Below are positions 61,016 to 63,573 of a stretch of 64,000 nt of DNA, piece after piece. A program made the translations under genes and the position numbers. Numbering within the stretch: the stretch's first letter is position 1; every line of letters starts with the position of its first letter. The notes under the pieces are model-generated. The model did not search any database. It had not been told where the DNA came from and saw nothing but the letters and a program-made list of their open reading frames with translations. Origin of the DNA: Dipteris shenzhenensis (Eukaryota; Polypodiophyta; Polypodiopsida; Gleicheniales); the NCBI GenBank assembly GCA_047967505.1, contig CM106539.1. One strand, given 5' to 3'.

Positions 61016-62735
61016 CTACCCATTTGACAACATATGAAATTAGTATCTACCGAGTAATGCTAGAACAATTTGCTTCTCAAACGTTTGTGCCTATCTGCAA
61101 AAAGTGTGAGGATAAAATGAATCTCTATGAACTAGGACTATTTTCACTATAACATTAACAATGCATTTCCATGCACTTCCTTTTTGCTTCTTCATTGATG
61201 TTTTTTGTGTTACAGGGTCAAGAAGTACATGGCATCCGTGGACTTGTGAACCTGTTTGGAATAGAGTCTCCAGGGCTCACAGCATCCTTAGCTATTTCTG
61301 ACATGGTATGTGCAATGTTAGGTTAGGGAAGTAGACTAGATTTAATTGAAATATGTCCTATCAAAAGGTTACACTGATCAATCCTAGAACGGTTCAAACT
61401 CATTATGTAAACCTCAATAACCAAAGGTTATGACGATTGTGCTTTTCTCTCTCTACATTTTCCTTTTTTGGTTGAAGCTTGTCTATAATAGATTTTGAGC
61501 ACTAATGCCATGCCATGTGGTATCATCTTTCGCACATGGTTGAAGATGGTGTCATGCATTTGTAACATATGAATCTAGAGGCTTTGTGATGTCAGATGAT
61601 TTCATTGTGTAGTCTTAATTCCTCTCACGTTTGACTTCAAATTTTTTTGGGTGGACAGATTGGCGTTTTAATGCATTTCAGAAGTATAAGCAAAAGTATG
61701 TTATGTACAACAAATGAATGAGAAATGTAACTTTATTTCTGTTGAGAAGATACATTTGACACAAATTTATCATCCATGAATCTTTAGGTTGAAGCTATAC
61801 TTCTTGCATAGACCTCATTCCCAAGTTCCCTCTTTTATTTCATTGCTCTGCCTCTGCTCTATATGCCCTGCAAGGAAGCTTTCCTTTTTTTTTGCATAGA
61901 GATTGTTTGTGTGCTATTGCTATTTTTTTTTCAAAGCTAAAATAACAAGCTTTATAAAGTAAATATGGTTATGTTAATGAGCAAAGGCATTGTTAATATA
62001 GCCTCTCACCACAAGTCTTGTTGGTAAGGTATAAATAGGTGGCATTTCTAAAACATAACTTAAGTGATATTCGATTACTTGTTGATTTGCTTTCAAGACT
62101 TTCGAAGCGAATTGTTGTTTTGGGACTTGTAGGGATCTTGCTATAACTAGGGGAAGACAACTAACACTGTACTAGGAATACATGGTTCCACCTCCACCTC
62201 CCCCTCCTTTAGCAAAAGTATAAGCAAGAAGTATGCTGATTTATGCCAAATGAATGGGATGTTTCATTGTTCATAGTTGGTCGAACATGGAGTAGCACCA
62301 TGTTTTAACCATGCATAATATGTCCAAGAAAAATCACATTGTTGGTGTTTGTAGCACAATATCTTGTGCATTGTATGAATGAATGGAATTTTTTTGAGAA
62401 GCTAAGTTTAACAAAATTGTATCATCTATGAATCTTAAGCAAAAGCATTGTTAATATAGGCTTTCACCATATGTCTTGTAGGTAAGGCATAAATAGGTAG
62501 CATTTCTTTAAGTAATTACTTTGTTAATTTGTGTTCCAAGACTTTCTATGCCAATCCTTGTTTCTAGACTTGTAGGGATCTTGCCACAACAAGGGGAAAA
62601 TTGTTAAATCCCACCTCTCCCCCCCCTTTTTTTGGGTTGGCCTTTTCCCTTCGCTTGTCCTCCATTGCCTTCCATTTCTAAATAAAGAGTATTTGTGCAT
62701 TATCACAGGAGCGAGTGTTTTTGAATGAAGAATAA
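8663..62735 (+). CDS. L2HGDH: L-2-hydroxyglutarate dehydrogenase, mitochondrial (whole gene, six exons)
   Basis: Joining 8663-8980, 9134-9415, 20538-20977, 42805-42964, 61216-61305 and 62709-62735 gives an unbroken 438-residue protein, close to the roughly 480 residues I recall for the plant enzyme. It is an FAD-dependent oxidoreductase of the DAO fold that oxidises L-2-hydroxyglutarate to 2-oxoglutarate in mitochondria. Visible support: an Arg-rich, acid-poor N-terminus like a mitochondrial presequence (residues 1-45), the dinucleotide-binding GAGVVG at 54-59, the conserved [15 protein letters not shown] at 87-101, YARGCYF and [11 protein letters not shown] in exon 3, and [16 protein letters not shown] near the C-terminus. 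All introns are GT..AG; phases are 0, 0, 2, 0, 0. Residue order follows the Arabidopsis and human enzymes without gaps. Introns 2-4 are filled with mobile elements, yet no exon is damaged, so the gene is probably functional. Confidence 0.93.
9134..9415 (+). CDS. L2HGDH: L2HGDH exon 2
   Basis: Encodes residues 107-200, starting [19 protein letters not shown] after the acceptor ggccag and ending HSFMMSLQ before gtagat. The motifs GKLIVAT and the segment GILDSHSFM match the family. The exon starts upstream of the GTG at 9191 that opens a simple ORF call, so a naive start there would drop 19 residues. Both borders are phase 0. Confidence 0.92.
9416..9752. other. Start of intron 2, unique sequence
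   Basis: Intron 2 runs 9416-20537. This first part carries no recognised repeat or gene. Confidence 0.5.
9753..9781. repeat. (GA)n tract at the 3' end of LINE C copy 1
   Basis: About 14 GA units directly abut the conserved 3' terminus of a minus-strand LINE (gtccgctggaggcctc read on +). Read on the LINE strand, the element ends in (TC)n, not poly(A). Confidence 0.8.
11191..11882 (-). pseudogene. LINE C reverse transcriptase fragment, copy 1
   Basis: The open frame 11649-11191 carries [18 protein letters not shown] (RT motif A region), GVKQGCPLS (motif B), and [11 protein letters not shown] (catalytic YADD, motif C), followed by CKERDLTH. The 5' neighbour (11882-11646) continues the same domain in another frame, with a stretch of type [10 protein letters not shown]. 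This is a clear non-LTR RT. It is antisense to the host gene, lies in intron 2, and is frameshifted near 11647. Confidence 0.88.
12040..12470 (+). mobile_element. Inverted LINE C segment (C-terminal zinc-finger region)
   Basis: On the + strand this segment encodes [20 protein letters not shown], a Cys/His cluster of the zinc-binding region near a LINE ORF2 C-terminus. The reverse complement of 22620-22830 in copy 2 matches it. Sequence on both sides (to 12040 and from about 12480) is minus-strand LINE C from the 5' half of the element, so the block is inverted and displaced. Confidence 0.72.
12887..13755 (-). repeat. LTR-like block, copy c
   Basis: Shares with 51960-53137 the segment cagccaatggtgaggcac, a cttttatagggct/cttatagggctgg element, and a right end cctcatttgggggctca. 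It is probably a solo or truncated LTR of the same gypsy-like family. Orientation is inferred from the better-preserved copy in intron 4. No coding sequence is evident; long open frames are Cys/Pro-rich artefacts. Confidence 0.5.
13756..15135. other. Intron 2 sequence, nothing recognised
   Basis: No domain, LTR border or tandem structure was recognised. Short open frames (14267-14479, 14600-14782) have no visible motif. Confidence 0.35.
15136..15577. repeat. Dispersed 430-bp repeat, copy 1
   Basis: Nearly identical to 18786-19222; its 3' part also matches 47386-47708. Marker stretches are gatgctcgtttgggagag, ggagtgccgacagaaac, tataaatggatgctcaag and gatgacgtcagtgggg. No coding potential. It may be part of an LTR (contains TATAAATGG), but no terminal TG..CA pair was found. 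Confidence 0.8.
15578..16255. other. Intron 2 sequence, nothing recognised
   Basis: Short open frames on both strands, none with a recognisable domain. Confidence 0.3.
16256..17780 (+). mobile_element. Very short non-autonomous LTR retroelement
   Basis: A 553-bp left LTR (16256-16808, ending CA) is followed by a primer-binding site TGGTATTAGAGC at 16811-16822, two mismatches or fewer from the usual initiator-Met-tRNA type. About 660 bp of internal DNA follow, then a right LTR starting TGTTGGAGAG at 17480, truncated near 17780. The two LTRs share many blocks (aaatttatgct, ggtggagattta, agcagcttct). The interior has only a vague gag-like trace and no pol, so the element depended on enzymes supplied elsewhere. 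It resembles a TRIM/short-LARD arrangement. Confidence 0.72.
16811..16822 (+). other. Primer-binding site, Met-tRNA type
   Basis: TGGTATTAGAGC sits two bases after the CA end of the left LTR; the usual plant form is TGGTATCAGAGC. Confidence 0.75.
17781..18785. other. AT-rich intron 2 sequence
   Basis: Very AT-rich with long T/A runs. A short degenerate repeat of gaaactaccttg occurs at 18390-18450. No gene recognised. Confidence 0.35.
18786..19222. repeat. Dispersed 430-bp repeat, copy 2
   Basis: Same family as 15136-15577, over its full length, ending ggattcatctaggtatat. It is in the same orientation and 3.65 kb further on. Confidence 0.8.
19325..19420 (+). repeat. LTR-end fragment related to 16695-16808
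   Basis: Shares agctttttggtatcc, tttctggaag/ttttggaag and tgtgtgagacaa with the right part of the short LTR element's left LTR. It is a detached U5-like remnant. Confidence 0.6.
19421..20537. other. End of intron 2, nothing recognised
   Basis: Probably unique intron sequence leading to the acceptor tttctgcag at 20537. Small open frames lack recognisable features. Confidence 0.4.
20538..20977 (+). CDS. L2HGDH: L2HGDH exon 3 (largest exon)
   Basis: Encodes residues 201-346 plus two bases of codon 347. It starts [14 protein letters not shown] directly after tctgcag. Motifs are NTVINAAGL, the [11 protein letters not shown] segment, and [16 protein letters not shown], which follow the enzyme family residue by residue. 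The donor is CA/GTAAGC at 20978; reading on would hit a stop at 20979, confirming the splice. Phase 2. Confidence 0.93.
21051..21120. repeat. (AG)17 followed by a 36-bp retroelement 3'-end stub
   Basis: AG repeats at 21051-21084 abut tctattactgtccatggg, the terminal motif seen at other (AG)n-linked elements. After 36 bp the stub breaks into GAGAGAAAGAAAGAATGAAAG and then another full 3' end begins. This looks like an element inserted at the AG-rich tail of an earlier one. Confidence 0.65.
21121..21906 (-). mobile_element. LINE C, 3'-end fragment (5' truncated)
   Basis: Begins at the conserved 3' terminus (ggccttgtgggcctatggg) and matches 21961-22600 through the gatagcgcccaatg-type and ggatcagtcgtgac-type blocks. 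It is cut at about 21906 where a CA repeat starts. Only non-coding 3' sequence and the extreme C-terminus remain. Confidence 0.7.
21907..21960. repeat. (CA)n microsatellite between two LINE C copies
   Basis: Two CA runs separated by tctttttaagtaaaatcca. The left one abuts the 5'-truncated end of one LINE C fragment; the right one abuts the 3' end of the next copy. Confidence 0.85.
23486..24353 (-). pseudogene. LINE C reverse transcriptase fragments, copy 2
   Basis: Pieces in different frames carry [17 protein letters not shown], the motif A region with [26 protein letters not shown] (motif B) and a decayed motif C (the YADD of copy 1 reads as a broken YTP here). [17 protein letters not shown] follows, a typical post-catalytic segment. 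Homologous to 11191-11882. Confidence 0.82.
24278..24858 (-). pseudogene. LINE C ORF2 region upstream of the RT core
   Basis: Two overlapping frames (24858-24667 and 24706-24278) encode [14 protein letters not shown], then a stretch with [12 protein letters not shown] and [11 protein letters not shown]-like sequence, typical of the linker and RT fingers in non-LTR elements. The matching part of copy 1 is near 12500-12700. Confidence 0.65.
24884..25255 (-). repeat. In-frame 186-bp tandem duplication inside LINE C
   Basis: Two 186-bp units (second at 25070) are highly alike. 186 is 62 codons, so each unit encodes the same peptide including [20 protein letters not shown] and [20 protein letters not shown] without shifting the frame. 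Confidence 0.85.
25261..25461. other. Short retroelement 3'-end remnant
   Basis: Contains gaaaggcctcatgggcctatgggag at about 25300, the LINE C-type 3' motif, followed by AT-rich sequence. Confidence 0.5.
25462..25536. repeat. (AG)n microsatellite
   Basis: About 75 bp of AG with one C interruption. It abuts tcttcggaagaccaaaggg, the 3' end of a minus-strand retroelement. Confidence 0.92.
25537..26408 (-). mobile_element. Retroelement fragment with (TC)n 3' end
   Basis: Its terminal part (gaagaccaaaggg, then ggggtggagccactaa) matches 44260-44340 and, on the other strand, 45500-45560, both next to pyrimidine or purine tails. The 185-codon open frame at 26210-25653 is Pro/Gln/Ser-rich with no recognised domain. 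It may be part of an ORF1 or untranslated sequence. It lies between two (AG)n tracts. Confidence 0.5.
26409..26474. repeat. (GA)33 microsatellite
   Basis: Uninterrupted GA tract. The right side (attaaagtccgtatgagaac ... ccatgggac) resembles the element 3'-end motif after other AG tracts. Confidence 0.92.
26593..26650. repeat. 28-bp tandem duplication
   Basis: Two adjacent 28-bp units of gctatgtagtgagtactt followed by cttgaccta or gttgaccta. Confidence 0.8.
27241..27253 (+). other. Primer-binding site, initiator Met tRNA type
   Basis: TGGTATCAGAGCT two bases after the left LTR's CA end. Confidence 0.88.
29001..29298 (+). repeat. Right LTR of copia element 1 (truncated)
   Basis: Starts TGTTGGGATATGTGTG and ends abruptly at atatctta, losing about 55 bp present in the left LTR. 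The truncation point joins LINE A directly. Confidence 0.82.
29878..30686 (-). pseudogene. LINE A apurinic-type endonuclease domain
   Basis: Starts [19 protein letters not shown] and SLQEVKTSE (metal-binding Asn and Glu positions of the exonuclease-endonuclease-phosphatase fold). It continues after a frameshift with [33 protein letters not shown] (the GDFN motif with Ala for Gly), a TWSN segment, and [12 protein letters not shown] (the catalytic SDH). The homopolymeric C run at about 30412-30424 lies at the frame break. Intron 3, antisense to the host gene. Confidence 0.85.
30631..31696 (-). pseudogene. LINE A ORF1-like region
   Basis: Opens with [20 protein letters not shown] and continues with Lys/Pro/Ser-rich sequence in two frames (31696-31352 and 31421-30948/31146-30631). 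No CCHC knuckle or RRM is evident. The position just before the endonuclease, in the same direction, supports ORF1. The boundary with ORF2 is near 30640. Confidence 0.5.
31990..32449 (-). pseudogene. LINE B endonuclease, N-terminal part
   Basis: Contains [18 protein letters not shown], then [14 protein letters not shown] (the QE motif), an [16 protein letters not shown] strand and [14 protein letters not shown] (GDFN motif). The open frame continues past 31990 into LINE A leader sequence, which marks the breakpoint. The C-terminal SDH motif is missing here. Confidence 0.8.
32457..32942 (-). pseudogene. LINE B ORF1-like open frame
   Basis: The frame opens at [20 protein letters not shown] and runs about 160 residues, part of a longer open stretch reaching 33422. 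It is hydrophilic, Lys/Ser/Thr-rich, with a stretch [20 protein letters not shown] that could be helical. No known ORF1 domain recognised. It is placed immediately before the endonuclease on the same strand. Confidence 0.45.
32968..33345. promoter_or_regulatory. Cluster of TGTACGG motifs in the LINE B leader
   Basis: The + strand carries about twelve copies or close variants of (C/T)TGTACGG in under 400 bp (for example near 33037, 33086, 33103, 33127, 33149, 33248, 33278, 33337). GTAC is the core bound by plant SBP/SPL proteins and by copper-response regulators. Whether it is used is unknown; the concentration is directly visible. Confidence 0.6.
33752..33764 (+). other. Primer-binding site, initiator Met tRNA type
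   Basis: TGGTATCAGAGCT begins two bases after the CA end of the left LTR. Confidence 0.9.
34511..34795 (+). pseudogene. Copia Gag N-terminal fragment
   Basis: Ninety-four codons with [19 protein letters not shown], then [13 protein letters not shown] and [20 protein letters not shown]. This is the start of a copia Gag (a KLDGxNxxxW motif followed by LWxVVNG-like and A-x2-W-x2-L). It ends at a stop after LLSVFGA, well before any zinc knuckle, and pol is absent. The Gag piece may still be translated, but the element could not move on its own. Confidence 0.85.
36170..36862 (+). pseudogene. Best-preserved transposase-like core
   Basis: The 230-codon stretch carries SDD at residues 22-24, [10 protein letters not shown] at 56-65 and [10 protein letters not shown] at 93-102. 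It is rich in Trp, His and Cys. Upstream frame 35787-35999 supplies DFVENY (Asp codon at 35967). A conserved first Asp, a second Asp 100-130 residues on, and an acidic pair 40 residues later is the spacing expected of an RNase H-like transposase core. Function is inferred from pattern alone. Confidence 0.55.
37427..37491. repeat. 16-bp direct repeat near the right end of the DDE-like element
   Basis: cactgtgtgaccgtac occurs at 37427 and 37476, separated by AT-rich DNA, 20 bp from the junction with LINE B. Confidence 0.75.
37511..38072 (-). mobile_element. LINE B internal fragment
   Basis: Nearly collinear with 38789-39345 of the next copy (shared gacgggctgaag, ggacgataatgagctccc, gaagtacatccgccacag). 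It encodes the post-RT region in pieces. The right end stops at atgcat and turns into a CA repeat; the left end joins the DDE-like element. Both ends are internal to the LINE. Confidence 0.82.
38233..39501 (-). pseudogene. LINE B post-RT region with C-terminal Cys/His segment
   Basis: The 294-codon frame at 39501-38617 includes [20 protein letters not shown], which follows RT in plant LINEs (the G-G-L-x-I-x-N block). The following frame has [20 protein letters not shown], a zf-RVT-like HxxxxCxxT pattern. Frames shift at about 38600. Confidence 0.75.
39520..40119 (-). pseudogene. LINE B reverse transcriptase
   Basis: Two hundred codons with [20 protein letters not shown] (motif B, QGCSLS) and [16 protein letters not shown] (motif C, YADD), then a [10 protein letters not shown] segment and [15 protein letters not shown]. 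The frame 40195-39899 upstream supplies the [16 protein letters not shown] region. Non-LTR RT, clear from motifs. Confidence 0.9.
40257..41120 (-). pseudogene. LINE B ORF2: endonuclease end and RT approach
   Basis: A 287-codon open frame starts inside the endonuclease: [18 protein letters not shown] corresponds to the final SDH-type catalytic strand (here SNH, Asn for Asp). The linker includes [26 protein letters not shown] and [20 protein letters not shown], typical of the segment before RT. The Asp-to-Asn change would be expected to kill nicking. Confidence 0.8.
41222..41313 (-). mobile_element. 92-bp LINE 3'-end insertion in the microsatellite
   Basis: Starts with a T-run (poly(A) on the element strand), then gtaaaaccgagatactta, and shares about 90 bp with 41940-42034. 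It is flanked on the left by atacacac and on the right by ccacacacac, so both sides are CA repeat. Confidence 0.8.
41940..42138 (-). mobile_element. 199-bp LINE 3'-end insertion with 15-bp target-site duplication
   Basis: A T-run of about 16 bases, then gtaaaaccaagatactta through ctcataagg. attatacacacacac flanks it at 41925-41939 and 42139-42153, a perfect 15-bp duplication. It is a 5'-truncated, target-primed insertion into a CA repeat. Confidence 0.88.
42312..42804. other. End of intron 3, nothing recognised
   Basis: Unique-looking sequence ending at the acceptor gcatttag (42804). Confidence 0.5.
42805..42964 (+). CDS. L2HGDH: L2HGDH exon 4
   Basis: The first G completes codon 347 (Gln) and residues 348-400 follow, from [20 protein letters not shown] to DFVIQ. 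The segment [12 protein letters not shown] matches the enzyme's conserved GIRPK-S-GP block. Donor CAG/GTTTGT at 42965. No simple ATG-initiated ORF call covers this exon. Confidence 0.93.
42965..45059. other. Start of intron 4
   Basis: Mostly unrecognised. tagtcctaaaagcaagt is duplicated at about 43328 and 43406. The stretch 44250-44420 resembles the 3' end of the element at 25537 (ggggtggggccactaa), so it is a minus-strand retroelement remnant without its microsatellite. Confidence 0.4.
45060..45609 (+). mobile_element. ORF1-only retroelement with pyrimidine 3' tail
   Basis: An open frame (45098-45337, continuing after one frameshift to the stop near 45448) is followed by about 150 bp of 3' sequence and then cttt/ct repeats at 45581-45609. 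No endonuclease or RT is present. The copy at 63603-63950 (minus) has the same protein end and the same microsatellite-linked terminus (aatagact next to CT/AG). Probably a non-autonomous retroposon mobilised by a LINE. Confidence 0.6.
45098..45448 (+). pseudogene. ORF1-like protein fragment
   Basis: Contains [19 protein letters not shown], a [20 protein letters not shown] segment, [12 protein letters not shown] and, after a frameshift near 45330, [18 protein letters not shown] followed by KLKPKDS and a stop. The pattern IAEELT-(20)-A-R-x-E/D-G-K-W-A-V recalls C-terminal parts of LINE ORF1-type proteins or reverse-transcriptase-associated segments. Family assignment is tentative. Confidence 0.5.
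45610..47385. other. Intron 4 sequence, nothing recognised
   Basis: No coding motif or LTR border seen. ttccagc-type short similarities at 46130 and 46220 are too weak to call. Confidence 0.35.
47386..47708. repeat. Dispersed 430-bp repeat, copy 3 (left part missing)
   Basis: Matches 15250-15577 and 18900-19222 (ggagtgctgacagaaac, gatgacgtcagtgggg, ggattcatctaggtata). It lacks the first ~110 bp of the other two. Confidence 0.82.
47709..49209. other. Intron 4 sequence with a 12-bp-arm hairpin
   Basis: Nothing coding recognised. At 48747-48789 aggaggagcctc and gaggctcctcct form a 12-bp-arm hairpin with an extra direct copy of gaggagcctc in the loop. Confidence 0.4.
49210..49885 (+). promoter_or_regulatory. 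Promoter-like retroelement segment ending in (CT)n
   Basis: Two copies of gttgactttttg and a third TTGACC within 100 bp are followed by cctataaaagggc (TATA box, about 49370) and C/T-rich leader sequence. The segment ends with ggtctttcaaaggctctaataaac joined to (TC)n at 49851-49885, like the 3' ends of other elements here. It might be an LTR or a retroposon with its own promoter. Confidence 0.45.
49886..50293. other. Intron 4 sequence, nothing recognised
   Basis: Short stretch between the (TC)n tail and the U-box fragment. No motif recognised; some may be extra 5' sequence of the captured gene. Confidence 0.35.
50294..50942 (+). pseudogene. U-box E3 ubiquitin ligase gene fragment (PUB6/PUB45-like)
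   Basis: The U-box core reads [20 protein letters not shown], then [20 protein letters not shown] and [17 protein letters not shown], matching plant U-box proteins with an N-terminal helical domain. Upstream (50294-50480) [20 protein letters not shown] and an AQSGREKKK stretch resemble the end of that helical domain, but a frame change lies between about 50440 and 50590. The usual Ser in CPLS is Phe. The ARM-repeat C-terminus is absent: sequence becomes LTR-like exactly at 50943. Truncated at both ends; a captured or retrotransposed fragment rather than a gene. Confidence 0.8.
50943..51549 (-). repeat. LTR-like block, copy b
   Basis: Read on minus it starts TGTTGGAAATTAGATGGTCACC at 51549 and runs left with blocks shared with copy a (ggcccttttcaggcctattccc; cagatgcgccacatgtc; gctgcccacatggc). 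It is cut at 50943 by the U-box fragment. All open frames here are Cys/Pro/His-rich artefacts. Confidence 0.62.
51550..51959. other. DNA between two LTR-like blocks
   Basis: No domain recognised. If blocks a and b are an LTR pair, this would be almost the whole interior, implying a very short or deleted element. Confidence 0.35.
51960..53137 (-). repeat. LTR-like block, copy a
   Basis: Read on minus it begins TGTTGAAGATTAGATGGTCACC at 53137. It contains a TATA-like tataaaagg on minus (about 52370) and runs to roughly 51960. The right flank encodes, on minus, the typical Gypsy terminal pattern gaagagggaaggaatgttac, so this is probably the 3' LTR of a Gypsy relative. Related blocks are at 50943 and 12887. 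Confidence 0.6.
53138..53429 (-). other. 3' untranslated remnant of a Gypsy element
   Basis: On minus, gcatttccag-like sequence leads to catcctcaaggacgctgatg and gaagagggaaggaatgttac, as in plant Gypsy 3' ends just before the LTR. A 39-codon coiled-coil-like stretch ([20 protein letters not shown]) lies at about 53377-53260. Confidence 0.5.
53567..53760 (-). pseudogene. Chromodomain at the end of the Gypsy polyprotein
   Basis: On minus the sequence reads [20 protein letters not shown] followed by [14 protein letters not shown] and a stop at about 53567. Y-L-I-K-W-x-G-L-P is the core strand-turn of a chromodomain, found at the integrase C-terminus of chromoviruses, where it guides insertion to marked chromatin. 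A stop lies shortly upstream near 53690. Confidence 0.78.
53868..54240 (-). pseudogene. Gypsy integrase C-terminal region
   Basis: Contains [20 protein letters not shown] (the YNT-x-H-S-S-x-x-x-SPFE region at the end of the integrase core), YGCKVGMPS and [19 protein letters not shown], then [15 protein letters not shown], the GPY/F module. A frame change separates the first part from the rest. The DDE catalytic core is absent: RNase H sequence joins here directly. Confidence 0.82.
54241..54632 (-). pseudogene. Gypsy RT end and RNase H domain
   Basis: [20 protein letters not shown] and [20 protein letters not shown] mark the RT-RNase H junction. RNase H follows with [20 protein letters not shown] (first Asp) and [19 protein letters not shown] (Glu), then HHYLYG. 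The domain then breaks off after YLYG into [10 protein letters not shown], which belongs to integrase, showing an internal deletion at about 54260. Confidence 0.9.
54730..55275 (-). pseudogene. Gypsy reverse transcriptase
   Basis: One hundred and eighty codons with [38 protein letters not shown] (motif A Asp), [20 protein letters not shown] (motif B) and [18 protein letters not shown] (catalytic FDD, a common Gypsy variant of YxDD). The catalytic residues look intact. The upstream frame 55523-55191 overlaps with the segment preceding RT ([16 protein letters not shown]). Confidence 0.95.
55722..56510 (-). pseudogene. Gypsy gag end (zinc knuckle) and aspartic protease
   Basis: The 262-codon frame starts in gag ([19 protein letters not shown]), has a single knuckle [18 protein letters not shown] (C-x2-C-x7-H-x3-C), an acidic spacer, and then the protease [20 protein letters not shown] (catalytic DSG) and [13 protein letters not shown]. 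Dimeric retroviral-type protease. The frame runs on to 55722 with decay. Confidence 0.9.
56854..57950 (-). pseudogene. Gypsy Gag N-terminal and capsid region
   Basis: A likely start at 57950 gives [16 protein letters not shown]. Several frame changes later (57204-56854) the capsid signature [20 protein letters not shown] and [19 protein letters not shown] appears, as in chromovirus gag. The reading is broken between 57200 and 57800. Confidence 0.75.
57951..58952. other. Gypsy leader region with poly(T)/poly(G) runs
   Basis: Lies between the PBS and the Gag start. It has homopolymer runs at 58185-58209 and 58750-58767 and a degenerate ctaacc-rich stretch (58310-58400). No gene on either strand is supported. 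Confidence 0.5.
58953..58964 (-). other. Gypsy primer-binding site
   Basis: TGGTATCAGAGC on minus, two bases after the LTR end at 58967. It shows the element used initiator Met tRNA and sets its direction as leftward. Confidence 0.88.
58967..59463 (-). repeat. Gypsy 5' LTR
   Basis: The inner end is fixed by the PBS; the outer end is placed at TGTCGGGGGTTG on minus at 59463. It includes a TATA-like gaccatataagtcc on minus at about 59185 and a (CT)n run at 59099-59063. The inner end reads TG where the other LTR has CA, explicable by two transitions. The outer boundary is inferred. Confidence 0.6.
59464..61215. other. End of intron 4, mostly unrecognised
   Basis: Pyrimidine-rich around 60030-60130, Ser/Leu-type artefact frames, and an (AG)n tract at 60974-61013. 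No domain or repeat family recognised. Ends at the acceptor gtgttacag (61215). Confidence 0.4.
60974..61013. repeat. (AG)20 microsatellite
   Basis: Forty bases of AG, about 200 bp before exon 5, followed by gtctacccatttgac. Unlike other AG tracts here, no retroelement 3' end follows. Confidence 0.9.
61216..61305 (+). CDS. L2HGDH: L2HGDH exon 5
   Basis: Encodes residues 401-430, [20 protein letters not shown] then [10 protein letters not shown]. This is the highly conserved C-terminal block ([13 protein letters not shown]). Acceptor gttacag, donor ATG/GTATGT at 61306. Only 90 bp, so automated callers could miss it between an 18-kb intron and a 1.4-kb intron. Confidence 0.95.
61715..62640. repeat. 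Diverged direct duplication inside intron 5
   Basis: Blocks at about 61720-61790 and 61978-62155 recur at about 62380-62440 and 62440-62600 (gcattgttaatatag, cttgtaggtaaggcataaatagg, gacttgtagggatcttgc). The copies are clearly diverged, so the duplication is old. Confidence 0.75.
62709..62735 (+). CDS. L2HGDH: L2HGDH exon 6 (last, 8 codons plus stop)
   Basis: After the acceptor tatcacag it encodes ERVFLNEE and TAA. It keeps frame with exon 5 and gives a C-terminus comparable in position with the Arabidopsis enzyme. Being so short it is the least certain exon; an alternative last exon cannot be excluded. AATAAA overlaps the stop codon. Confidence 0.72.
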   Translation, partial: ERVFLNEE

Positions 62736-62992
62736 ATGGAAAGGCTGCCTAATATCCCAAGTGATGAAGACATTGCACTTGAGGTCTAAAGCACGGTTAA
62801 TATTCCCACATGGTTGCTTCACCCTCTTAGAAGGTTTGCTTTGGAAGGGTTGATTTGGGACATTCAATATGAATTCCCCTTTTATACGCCTTTTAGTAGG
62901 TAGTTGACCTAGACTATTTTGTGCCCTAGACTACTCTAGTGTGATATACAACCCTTGTTTGTTGGAGTGTTAGTGGCTAAAGATTCTCAGGA

Positions 62993-62998
62993 AATAAA
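62993..62998 (+). terminator. Candidate polyadenylation signal
   Basis: AATAAA in aggaaataaagt, about 258 bp after the stop codon, a reasonable 3' UTR length. The AATAAA overlapping the stop is too early to be useful. Confidence 0.4.
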
Positions 62999-63039
62999 GT
63001 ATTACTAGTGTCTTTTTCTAGTAAAGCAAGGAAGGCTAC

Positions 63040-63345
63040 GGTCTTGGTTGGGAGGATGAAGGGCAAAGGGTTTCACCTTCATCCCCCAAGCCCTTATCTC
63101 CCATTCCAAGATGAAGGATTGAGGGATGAACTGATCTTGCTTGAGGTGATGAAGGGAAAAGGGTTTCACCTTCATCCCCAATTTTGAAACCGATCTTGGG
63201 TTTAAAGGGCAAAGCAAATTTTAAAGTTTGGGTTTTAATTTCTCCAAGATCAGTTTTGAAATTGATCTTGGAGAAATTATTTGCCCTTTATCCCCCAACC
63301 CAAGATTGGTTTCAAAACCGATCTTGGAGAAATTAAAAAACCGAA
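63040..63345. repeat. Hairpin-rich inverted-repeat element downstream of L2HGDH
   Basis: ttgaaaccgatcttgggttt and aaagggcaaa at 63183-63212 are complementary to tttgccctttat and cccaagattggtttcaa at about 63281-63317, with an inner palindrome (aatttctccaagatca / tgatcttggagaaatt) in the loop. A further inverted pair ggatgaagg / ccttcatcc lies at 63050-63095. It resembles a MITE or foldback repeat. Confidence 0.72.
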
Positions 63346-63573
63346 CTTGAAATTTATATCCAAACTTAAAATTTCCATTTATTTTTTTCAAAATTTTTTG
63401 TTTTGTAAAAACATAGTCTATTTATGTAACTACCTCCACCAAGATCGGTTTTATGATCGATCTTGATATCAAACTTAAAATTAGAGTTAAAGGCAAAATT
63501 TGAAATTTTGCTTAAATTCTTCAAAATTCAAAATTGGCTTAGATTTTTCTTGTTACTATATTTGGCATAGTTT

